Origin: Planctomycetia bacterium | Lineage (GTDB): Bacteria > Planctomycetota > Planctomycetia > Pirellulales > Thermoguttaceae | Reading direction: 5' to 3' | Assembly: GCA_026401055.1 (NCBI GenBank) | Contig: JAPLNP010000447.1 | Span: forward strand, 1-39,139 | Length of the DNA stretch: 39,139 nucleotides | In this document: one piece after another, positions 1 through 8,331 of the stretch | Position numbering within the stretch: the first letter of the stretch is position 1 | How the letters are laid out: each line of letters opens with the position of its first letter | Position numbers and translations under genes: made by a program | The notes under the pieces: model-generated | What the model was told of the DNA's origin: nothing | Seen by the model: only the letters and a program-made list of their open reading frames with translations | Database searches by the model: none

Positions 1-3000
1 TCAAGAACCACGTCGAGGGTGCTCACGAGGCTGACCGCATAGTCGCCCGCCGGTAGCACGCCGCCCGTCTTGACGAAGCTCAGCGTGTTGGTGACCTCGT
101 CCCACACGAGCGATCCCTGGATCCGCTCTTCCGTCGGCTTGCCCTCGTCCTTGATCACTCTGACGTCGGCCAGGTCCAAACCATAGTCGTTCGTGGCGTA
201 GAGGTACAACACACCGAGATTGATCGGGCGCGACGTTGTTGACCGTCAGGTCAAGTTGCCCCGCGCCCATGTGCGCGACGGGATCCTCCCCCGGGGCCTG
301 CTCGATGAGCGTGACGGTGATCGGCCCCACGGGAGTGCCGCCATTGTAGACGTTGTCGTCGTAGTAGTGCTGCTTGGCGCCCGCCGTGGTGTAGTTGCTG
401 CTGCTTCCGTCGCCCCACAAGACCACGTACTCGATGATCGGATCAGCACCCGGATCGGTGACGGCCCCAAGAGTGAGCGTGTACCACGCGCCCTCGTTCG
501 TCTCGTCGTTGCCCAAGAGGGCAATCGTCGGCGCGACGTCCGTCACCTCGATCGTCGCGGTCACGGTGTCGTACCCGCCGTCGTCGTCGGTGACCGTCAT
601 GGTCACGATGTACTCGGCGTCATCGTCGGGAGTAAACGAGAACGTCGGGTCCGATCCCTCGGCGTAAAGCACGCCATCCTTCGTCACCTGCCAGATGTAC
701 TCGAACGTGTCGTAGATGCCCGGATCGACGATCGAACTGGTCAACTCGATCAGCGTTCCCTCGGGGCTGGTCGCCGGAGCGCCGAGAATCGAAGGCGTCG
801 GCGGGACGTTGTCGACCGTCATCGAGACGCTACCCGTGTCGGCGTCGCCGTCGTTGTCGCGCAGACGCACGTTGATGTTGAACGTGTCGGAGGTCCCCGT
901 CGGGTTGTCGTCGGCGTAGAGGTGCTCCACGCTGAAGCTGCCGCCGGTGACGGTGACCGTCTGGTCGTAATCGCCGTCGCCGTCCCAGTCGATGTCCAAC
1001 TCGTGGGTATCGACCGTTCCGGCATCCGAGTAGGTGCCGCTGAGCGTCGCGGACTGACCCTCGTCGACCGGCGTCGTGACCTCCAGCGTCTCGACCACTG
1101 GCGCGACATTGCCGTCGGTCACCTCGAACGTGATCGTATCCGAGCCGTCGTCGTCGTCCTCGACGGTCACCGTGACGGTGTAGATGCCCTCGTCGGCGTA
1201 GACGTGACTGCCGTCGAAGGAGCCCTCGGTCGCGACGCCCGGGGAACCGGCCACGTCGATCGTCGGGCTGTCCGTGTCCACCGGCGTCCCGTCGTCCCAG
1301 TTGATCGTGTAGGTAAACGTCTCTTCCGTCTCGCCGCCGGTGTTCAGCGGATTGTCGAAGCCCGGATCGGTGAAGACGCCGATATCCTCGATCGACAACT
1401 CCGCGCCCTCGTCGATCGTTTGATCGTCGACCTCGTCGAGCGTCGGCGCGACGTTGGTGACGGTTACCTCGAAGGTCCGCACGTCGCTGCCGCCGTCGTC
1501 GTCCGTGACGGTGACGGTAACGGTATAAGTTCCATCGTCGGCATAGACGTGGCTGCCGGAGAACGACCCGGAGGTCGGAACGCCCTCGCTGCCCATCGCG
1601 TCGATCGTGGCGGCGTCCTCGTCGGGATCCGTGCCGTCGCCCCAGTTGATGCTGTAGGTGAACGACACGGTGTTGCTAAGGGCAACGTCAACAAATTCGG
1701 GATCGGTGAACGAGAAATCGCGGGCATACGTGTCGCCTTCGGCGATGCTCGCCGCGGAGTACCCGCCGATCTCAAGCGTGGGCGCCACGTTGGCCACGAC
1801 CACCTCGAACGTCCGGGTTGGGCTGAAGCCGTCGTCGTCGTGCACGGTCACCGTCACGGTGTACGTGCCGTTGTCGGCGTAGACGTGGCTGGCGTCGATG
1901 GTGCCGGTGGTCGGCACGCCTTCACTCCCCTGCGTAACGCCGCTGACGTCCAAGCTCATCGCCCAGTGACCGTCGCCCCAATCGACGTCGTAGGTGAACG
2001 TCTCCTCGGTGCCCGCCGCGACGTTCGTGAAGCCCGGATCGCTGAACGTCATCGTCTCCATGTTGAAGACCGAGCCCTCGTCGACGTACTGCAGCGGCGT
2101 CGGCTCGTCGAGCGTCGGCTCGACGTTGAGGATCGTGACGGCCTCCTGCCGGGTGTCGATGCCGTCGTCTTCATCCGTGACCGTCAACGTGACCGTGTAC
2201 TGGTCGTCCGCGTCGTCGTCGGCATAGGTGTGGGTGACGTCGTCGCCGACGGCCGAGCTTCCGTCGCCAAAATCCCACGTGTACGTCAGCGTGTCGTCGC
2301 CCGGATCGGTCGCGGCGGCGCTGAAGCTCAACTCCTCGCCCTCGTTGCCGCTGGAAACGTTCATTTCCCTGATCGTCGGGTCCGCGTTGTAGGCGTTGAC
2401 GGTCACCTCGTCCACCGCGGTGTTGCCCGCAGCATCCGTGACGGTGTAAGAGAAAACGTACGTCCCCTGATCGACCGGCGTGAAGCTCAGCGTATCGCCG
2501 CTGGCGTCATCCACCGACTGCCCGTTGGTGCTGCTCTCGAGATGCCAGAGTTCGTCATAGGGGCTGTAGCAGGGAATGGGATCGTCGAACTCCCCGACCA
2601 AGGTGGTCTCTTCCCCTTCGTAGACGTCTTGATCGACGCCCGCGTCGGGCACGGGGGCCTCGGTGTCGACGTACACCGTCAACGTCCCGGACACGCTGGC
2701 ATTGCCGGATGGATCGGTTGCCCGGGCGACAAGGTCGTGCCGTCCGTCAACCAGATGCGTGCTGATGATGCTCCAGTCGCCCGAGGGATCGGCGTAGATG
2801 GTTCCCAGAACCGTGTCGCCCTCCATCAGGTCCACCGTCGCGCCCGCTTCGGCCTTGCCGGTGAACTCGGGCGTGTCGACGTTGGTGATGTTGTCGTCGT
2901 CGAGGTAGCCCGAGTCCGAATCATCCGCGAGATCCGGATCGGAGACGGTCGGTGAAGTCGAATCCAGATCGCCTGGCTGGAAGCCGGCGACCACGGGCAG

Positions 3001-6000
3001 GTAGTCGGGCGGCGTCGTGTAAGAATTGTGGTCCGTCCCGTCGGTCAGCCACGGGGCAACGATCACGCTACCTGCCACTGCGCCGCCCTTGGGCGTGCCG
3101 GCCCATGTATTCAACGGCGTATCGGGGCCGTTGTCGCTGCCCCACCAGTTGCCGGAGGCGTCGATCGGACCCAAACTGGGCGTGCCGATCACGTTGACCG
3201 CGTTGGCTCCGTTCGCCAAAACGCCGTCGCCGAAGTGGTTCTCGGAGATCTGGATGCCGGTAATGAAGTCCACGGGGTTTTCACGGACGCCGGGGGAGGG
3301 AGGATTGCCGGTGTAGTAAGACTCGTTCAAATCCACGCGAATGCCGTCCCACGGCTGATAGCCGTCGCCGAGGTCCCCGTTGTTCTGGATGAAATTGTTC
3401 GTAATGGCGATGTTCTTCGTCTTCGGGCCGATGTAGATGCCGTTCTTCTCGTTGCCGGTGATGGTGTTCCCGATAATCGTGATATCCTCGATCGACTGGG
3501 CCAACTCGCTGAGATCGCTCCCGTCGCGGATCAACGCGATGCCGTTGCCGTACTTGAGGTTGTCGGCGTCCGCACTGTTCTTGCCGCCGTTATCCGTGAT
3601 CAGGTTGTTGGAGATCGTGACGTCATGCACCTTTCCGGCGAATTCGATGCCCGAACGATGATTTCCGGTGATCTCGTTATTGCTGATCAGCGATCCCTCG
3701 AGATTTCCAGCCGAGACGACCGGCGGATACTGTTCGTTGTCCTCGGGCCCCCACAAAAACACGCCGTCGCCATTGCCCAAGGCGTCGAACACCTTGTTGT
3801 CTTCGATGTTGACCTTGGTCGCGTAATCGTGACCGCTGACATAGACTCCGAATCGACCCTTGGAGCCGTCCTGTGAGCCCATATTCGTGTTTGGTCCGAT
3901 GACGTTGTTCCGGATGTGCAAATCCGTTATCGTTTCGGCGGGCAGAACATAGACCAAGTGGGCGGTATTGAAACCGCCTGTTTCGAATGCCTTGAGGTTG
4001 GCAACGACAAAGCCGTCGAAGGTGACGTCGTTCGCCGAGATGGTGACTACGGAGGCGTTCTCCGATCCCGTCGGTTCGAGGATGATGGTCTCGGTCTCGT
4101 CGTCAAAATCATAACCGGAGGGAACTTCGTAGCCTTTCTTGCTCACGCCGGAGGACGCCCCGAGAAGAGTGAGAGCCCTATCGACAACGATACGCTCTTC
4201 GTAGGTCCCCTCCTCGACGTTGATGGTCCAGCCGCCCGAGGTGAGATTGATGGCGCGTTGGATGCCGTGGTCGGTCCCGCCCTCCGTGACGAAGAGCGTG
4301 TCGTCCACCCAAGTGATAAGGCCGGCGGCCGTGTTGTCGTCGTCGAGCAGGTGGTGCACCTTGTCTTCGATGCGGAAGTCGTCCGTTTCGTCGAAAGTAT
4401 TGCCGGTTCCCGCCAGATCGTAGCCCTCGCCGGACTGGTTGTCGATGAAGAACGTGTCGCCGGCGAAGTCGTTGCCGGCGCCGAGGGTCACCTCGCCGGC
4501 CGAACTGGCCAGCAACAGATCGGTGGCGTTGTCGTTGGCGCCGTCGCCGGGCGCGCCGTCGTCGAAGTCGTTGTCGGCCAGATCGGTGACGCTGCCGCCG
4601 TTTTGCAGGCGGATGCCGGCCGTGCTGTTGTCGTAAACGTGGTTGCCGGTGACCGCCGCGGTGCCGCCGTCGACGTCGATGCCGATGGCGTTGCCGTGGA
4701 TCGAGGCGGAGTTATCGGTAATGGTCGCGCTGGCGCCGCCGCCGCGGACGAGGATGCCGGTCCCGCCGCCGGATATCTCGTTGTCGCCGTCAATGGTCGC
4801 GTGGTTGGTGAACCCGGTCGTCGGATCGCTGTCGATCACAACGCCGTACGCCAGGCCCGTGATCGTGTTGCCGGTAATCGTCGTGTCCGTATCGTAGATT
4901 ATCTCGACGTTGGTGAGGTCCCAATCCGGTCGGTTGCTGATCGCGATGCCCACGCCCTCCGGAAACGCCGTGCTGGTGCTGCCGGTGGAGATGATCGTGT
5001 TGCCCGAGATCACGTTCGGCACCGGAACGCCGTCGACGCCGCGTCCCACGAGGATGCCCAGGTCGGCGCCGTCGAGGTAGATGTGGTTGTCGCTGATCGT
5101 CGTTCCCGCCGAGCCGGCGAGGAAGACGCCCATGTTGTCGGCGCCGCCGGTCTCGAAGTGCATCGTGTTGCCGGAGACCACGCTCGCGGCGTCGGTGTTG
5201 TAGAGGCGAAGCCCTCGCGCGGAGTCGCCGAAGTTGCTCATGGTGTTGCCGACGACGCTGACGGTTGCGTCCGTGTTCTGGTGATAGTGGTAGATACCCT
5301 CCGGGATCCACGCGTATCCCAGGTCGAGCGGTCCGTAGTACGAGTTCGCCGTTCCGGCGATATTCTCGATCGTGTTGTAGTTGATGGTGACGGGATCGGA
5401 ACCGGTGTACCACGCCACGTAGATTCCGCCCGAAGCGTTGCGGATCTCGTTATGGCTGTAGTCGCCGGTGCCCCTGCTGCGGATGGCGTTCTTGTAGACG
5501 ACGTTGTCGATGGTCGACCAGGTGACCTCGTGGCTGGCGCCGGAGTTCGACTCGAAGTTGATGCCGTACACGTAAGTGTTCAGGACGGACACGTGGTCCA
5601 CGTGCGTGTTGCCGCGCGATGGATTGTAGATGCCGACGCGGTAGTTGTTCTTTCCGGGGGTCAGGTCCAAGTTGCCTTGTCCGTCCAAGGTGACATTTTG
5701 CACGGTCACGTTGTCGCTTTGAATATGCAGGCCGTACTGTACGACTCCGCCCGTGGGCGATGGCAGGTTACCATCCTCTCCCGCCGGCACGATCTTCACG
5801 TCCTCTTGCGATTCGCCGTCGATGGTAAGGGCATGATCGATGACGATGTTGGATTCGCGGTACGTTCCCGACGCGACGTTGACGGTCCAGTTCTCCGCGG
5901 CGGCGTTCACCCCGCGCTGGATGCTCGGGGCGCCGGTGCCCATGAACGGGGAGTAGCTGCCGGGCGTGACGTACACGTTCTCGGCGACCAACAGCACCAA

Positions 6001-8331
6001 TCCGGCCGTGCCCGTGGCGCTGAGCGGCGCCGCGGTGAACGCCGGTCCGTCGATCTTGTGGAGGATCGCGTCTTCCAAGGTGAACTGGTCCGCCAGGTCC
6101 GGATCGTTCGTGGCGATGCCGTCGATCGTGTTCCCGACCGCGGCGGTCAAGTCCCAGGTATCCGCCCCGGCATGGGCGATGGCGGCCAGCCCGGAGCCGT
6201 CGATCGCGTTGCCCGAGAACTCCGTAAACAGCCCGGCGGCATCCTGCATCAGCAGCACGCCCACGCCGTTGCCGGAGACCGTGTTGCCGACGACGGTCAG
6301 ATCCGACGAGACCGGCCGGTTCGCCGCCGGAGCGAAGGCCAGTCCCACGCTGAACGCGTAGCCGCTGACCACGTTGGCTTTGAGAGGATCGATCTGGTGT
6401 TCTTCGTCGAAGCCGCCGATGGTGACGCCGACGAACTGCCCGCCGATGCCGGCGCCGTCGGAGCCGACGTAATCGCGCACCACGTTTCCGGCGATCTCGG
6501 AGTCGACCAGATAGCCCGTGTTGCCATACCTGGCATTGACGACCTCGTTGTCGCGGATCGCGGCCACGGTGGCGACGTCGTCGCCGGTCGATGCGGTCCC
6601 TCGGTCGTCGCCCGCGGTGATGCCGCTGGTGCCGACGCCGACAATGAGGTTCTGCTCGATCGTGCCGCTGGCGGCGCGCCAGAAGTTGATGCCGTCCGCC
6701 GCGGCGTTGACCACGTAGTTGTTGCGGACGACGACGTTCGCGGCGCCGTCCTCCTTGACAACGTGGATGGCCTTCGTGGTGTTGGCGAACTCGAAGCCGT
6801 CGATCGTCACGTTGTCGGCGGCGACGCGGAACGTCCCCTGGTCGCCGTCGCTAAAGCCCGGGCTAATGATGGTTTCGCCCGTCAGGGTATCGCGCGAGCG
6901 GGCATCCTGGCCCTGCTTGGCGCCCAGCAGGGTCACGCTCTTGTCGATGGTGACGACTTCCTCGTACGTGCCCGCCTTGACGTACACGGTGCTGCCGGAA
7001 ACAAGGTCGATGGCCTCCTGGATGCGGCCGACGTCGCCGGTTTGCGGGCTGTCGTCGTCGACGTTCAGGTAGGAGAAGTCGCCCTGGAAACCGTTGGTCG
7101 GATCCGCGCCGAGGTCCGTTCCCGAGTTCAGCCACGGGGTGAAGTCCACGCCGTCGCTGACGCCGGCCCCGCCGCCCGAGTAGACACCGCCGGGCCCGGA
7201 GGCGTCGCCCCACCAGTTGCCCGAGGCGTCGACCGTGACGGCGGTCTGGTTGTCCAGGCCCAGAGTGCTGTCGAGGCTGTTGTAGCGGACGGCCAGGCCG
7301 GTCGGCGCCGCGCCGCCGTCGTAGGTGCCCACTTGGACGGCGATCAGATTACCGTCCAGGAAGTTATTCTCGACGACGGCGTTGTCGGAGCCGTTGCCCA
7401 CCCACAGTCCCACGTCGCTGGCGGTGACGGTATTGCGGAGGAGTTCGTTGTCGGTGGAGCCGCCGTCCAGGGCGATGCCCCAGCCGTCGCCGTTGCCGGT
7501 CGTCACGCCGCTGACGCGGTTTTCGATCAAGTCGTTGTCCGCCGAGGCCCACAGATAGATGCCGTTGCTGGCGGCGCCGGAAATCGTGTTCCCGCGGACG
7601 GTGCTCTTCGAGGCGTTCTCCAGATCGATGGCATTCCAACCGGAGGTGGAGATGACGTTGTCCTCGATGGTGGCGTGGCTGGCGTTGTAGAGCTTGATGC
7701 CGGCGACGTTGCCGGTGATCTGGTTGCCCTCGTCGACGGTCACGTAGTCGGAGGAGCTGATCATCACGCCCATGTACCCGGCGCCGATCGTGTTGTGCGC
7801 GACGGTTCCGGTCGCGCCGAAGGCGACGACGATGCCGACCTCGTCGCCGTCGGCCTCTGAGGCATTGCGGTTCACCGTGTTGTCGCGGATCACCACGTCG
7901 GGATCGTTGCCCGCGCCGAGGTCCCCGTAGGCGGCGATGCCGTTGATGGTGTGGCTGACGACGTTGTTCTCGACGCTCAACAGGGAATCGCCCAGGATGC
8001 GCACGCCCGTGGCCGAGGGGTCGTCGCCGCTGAAGCCCTTGACCTCGCTGTCGAAAAGGCCGGCGTCGGCGGCGGTGGCGCCGCGGACGTTGCTCAACAG
8101 CACGCCCGTGTAACGGTCGTGTTGGTGGATCTGGCCGCCGGCATCGATGGTAAAGCCGCTGATGGAGACGCTGATGGGAGCGCCGGACGACGTCGCGGCG
8201 ACCACATAGTCGCTCACCCAAGGGGTCGATCCGGTGGCGCCGGCGGCGCCGAGGTGCGTGCCGATAGGAGCCTGGATGAACGTGTCGGCCTTGCCAGCGC
8301 CGAGCAACGTCAAGGACTCCTGGATCGTCAC
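1..8331 (-). CDS. Giant secreted beta-helix/PKD protein, C-terminal portion (continues from 8332-11955; frameshifted near its end)
   Basis: This frame continues the 8332-11955 frame after a single TAG; the GTG at 8331 is just the codon after that stop and has no ribosome site, so it is probably not a start. Order from N to C: the rest of beta-helix module 4; modules 5, 6 and 7, which open with entry motifs ending LTLLGA or LTIDGES near 6900, 5830 and 4150; SGNWWG caps near 7220 and 3150; one Ig-like domain (about 2660-2900); then about eight PKD domains (about 250-2660) with WGDG/FGDG and HVYAD motifs. The formal stop at 3..1 is probably not real. At the GGG of 226-228 the frame is lost, and the neighbouring frame (INLGVLYLYATNDYGLD, later FVKTGGVLPAGDY) stays open for about 75 codons to the window edge. 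FVKTGGVL-type segments are, from memory, typical of planctomycete giant exported proteins near their C-terminus. Likely an adhesin or matrix protein; no catalytic residues were recognised. Confidence 0.85.
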   Translation of the reverse strand: MTIQESLTLLGAGKADTFIQAPIGTHLGAAGATGSTPWVSDYVVAATSSGAPISVSISGFTIDAGGQIHQHDRYTGVLLSNVRGATAADAGLFDSEVKGFSGDDPSATGVRILGDSLLSVENNVVSHTINGIAAYGDLGAGNDPDVVIRDNTVNRNASEADGDEVGIVVAFGATGTVAHNTIGAGYMGVMISSSDYVTVDEGNQITGNVAGIKLYNASHATIEDNVISTSGWNAIDLENASKSTVRGNTISGAASNGIYLWASADNDLIENRVSGVTTGNGDGWGIALDGGSTDNELLRNTVTASDVGLWVGNGSDNAVVENNFLDGNLIAVQVGTYDGGAAPTGLAVRYNSLDSTLGLDNQTAVTVDASGNWWGDASGPGGVYSGGGAGVSDGVDFTPWLNSGTDLGADPTNGFQGDFSYLNVDDDSPQTGDVGRIQEAIDLVSGSTVYVKAGTYEEVVTIDKSVTLLGAKQGQDARSRDTLTGETIISPGFSDGDQGTFRVAADNVTIDGFEFANTTKAIHVVKEDGAANVVVRNNYVVNAAADGINFWRAASGTIEQNLIVGVGTSGITAGDDRGTASTGDDVATVAAIRDNEVVNARYGNTGYLVDSEIAGNVVRDYVGSDGAGIGGQFVGVTIGGFDEEHQIDPLKANVVSGYAFSVGLAFAPAANRPVSSDLTVVGNTVSGNGVGVLLMQDAAGLFTEFSGNAIDGSGLAAIAHAGADTWDLTAAVGNTIDGIATNDPDLADQFTLEDAILHKIDGPAFTAAPLSATGTAGLVLLVAENVYVTPGSYSPFMGTGAPSIQRGVNAAAENWTVNVASGTYRESNIVIDHALTIDGESQEDVKIVPAGEDGNLPSPTGGVVQYGLHIQSDNVTVQNVTLDGQGNLDLTPGKNNYRVGIYNPSRGNTHVDHVSVLNTYVYGINFESNSGASHEVTWSTIDNVVYKNAIRSRGTGDYSHNEIRNASGGIYVAWYTGSDPVTINYNTIENIAGTANSYYGPLDLGYAWIPEGIYHYHQNTDATVSVVGNTMSNFGDSARGLRLYNTDAASVVSGNTMHFETGGADNMGVFLAGSAGTTISDNHIYLDGADLGILVGRGVDGVPVPNVISGNTIISTGSTSTAFPEGVGIAISNRPDWDLTNVEIIYDTDTTITGNTITGLAYGVVIDSDPTTGFTNHATIDGDNEISGGGTGILVRGGGASATITDNSASIHGNAIGIDVDGGTAAVTGNHVYDNSTAGIRLQNGGSVTDLADNDFDDGAPGDGANDNATDLLLASSAGEVTLGAGNDFAGDTFFIDNQSGEGYDLAGTGNTFDETDDFRIEDKVHHLLDDDNTAAGLITWVDDTLFVTEGGTDHGIQRAINLTSGGWTINVEEGTYEERIVVDRALTLLGASSGVSKKGYEVPSGYDFDDETETIILEPTGSENASVVTISANDVTFDGFVVANLKAFETGGFNTAHLVYVLPAETITDLHIRNNVIGPNTNMGSQDGSKGRFGVYVSGHDYATKVNIEDNKVFDALGNGDGVFLWGPEDNEQYPPVVSAGNLEGSLISNNEITGNHRSGIEFAGKVHDVTISNNLITDNGGKNSADADNLKYGNGIALIRDGSDLSELAQSIEDITIIGNTITGNEKNGIYIGPKTKNIAITNNFIQNNGDLGDGYQPWDGIRVDLNESYYTGNPPSPGVRENPVDFITGIQISENHFGDGVLANGANAVNVIGTPSLGPIDASGNWWGSDNGPDTPLNTWAGTPKGGAVAGSVIVAPWLTDGTDHNSYTTPPDYLPVVAGFQPGDLDSTSPTVSDPDLADDSDSGYLDDDNITNVDTPEFTGKAEAGATVDLMEGDTVLGTIYADPSGDWSIISTHLVDGRHDLVARATDPSGNASVSGTLTVYVDTEAPVPDAGVDQDVYEGEETTLVGEFDDPIPCYSPYDELWHLESSTNGQSVDDASGDTLSFTPVDQGTYVFSYTVTDAAGNTAVDEVTVNAYNADPTIREMNVSSGNEGEELSFSAAATDPGDDTLTYTWDFGDGSSAVGDDVTHTYADDDADDQYTVTLTVTDEDDGIDTRQEAVTILNVEPTLDEPTPLQYVDEGSVFNMETMTFSDPGFTNVAAGTEETFTYDVDWGDGHWAMSLDVSGVTQGSEGVPTTGTIDASHVYADNGTYTVTVTVHDDDGFSPTRTFEVVVANVAPTLEIGGYSAASIAEGDTYARDFSFTDPEFVDVALSNTVSFTYSINWGDGTDPDEDAATIDAMGSEGVPTSGSFSGSHVYADDGTYTVTVTVTDDDGGSDVRTFEVTVTNVAPTLDEVDDQTIDEGAELSIEDIGVFTDPGFDNPLNTGGETEETFTYTINWDDGTPVDTDSPTIDVAGSPGVATEGSFDGSHVYADEGIYTVTVTVEDDDDGSDTITFEVTDGNVAPVVETLEVTTPVDEGQSATLSGTYSDAGTVDTHELDIDWDGDGDYDQTVTVTGGSFSVEHLYADDNPTGTSDTFNINVRLRDNDGDADTGSVSMTVDNVPPTPSILGAPATSPEGTLIELTSSIVDPGIYDTFEYIWQVTKDGVLYAEGSDPTFSFTPDDDAEYIVTMTVTDDDGGYDTVTATIEVTDVAPTIALLGNDETNEGAWYTLTLGAVTDPGADPIIEYVVLWGDGSSSNYTTAGAKQHYYDDNVYNGGTPVGPITVTLIEQAPGEDPVAHMGAGQLDLTVNNVAPDQSRCVVPLRHERLWFGPGRRQSDQGRGQADGRADPGIARVGRGHQHAELRQDGRRATGGRLCGQPREHPRRGS
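226..228 (-). other. Probable 1-nt frameshift at a C run (GGG on +)
   Basis: Up to this point the coding frame reads LTVNNVAP, a normal PKD-type boundary. Beyond it the annotated frame turns into Arg/Gly-rich nonsense (RHERLWFGPGRR). Removing one base of the three-base run restores a sensible frame, INLGVLYLYATND and onward, which stays open to base 1. Sequencing error or real mutation cannot be told apart here. Confidence 0.7.
3165..7233 (-). repeat. Intragenic repeat unit 2 (about 4.1 kb)
   Basis: This unit carries modules with openings ending GAKQGQDAR, DGESQEDV and LLGASSG, in the same order as unit 1, and is bounded by DASGNWWG caps at about 7203-7233 and 3134-3164. The boundary phrase GFQGD followed by QTG..GRIQE is also shared by both units. 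Confidence 0.65.

Noticed and set aside
220-2955. 911-codon plus-strand frame antisense to the PKD region
   Set aside because: Arg/Val/Asp-rich shadow of a GC-rich repetitive gene; no motif, no start signal.
3916-7860. 1,314-codon open frame on the plus strand antisense to the giant beta-helix gene
   Set aside because: Composition is Val/Asp/Arg/Gly-rich without domains. It mirrors the repeated Asn/Thr/Gly codons of the true gene, has no ribosome site and no recognisable family.
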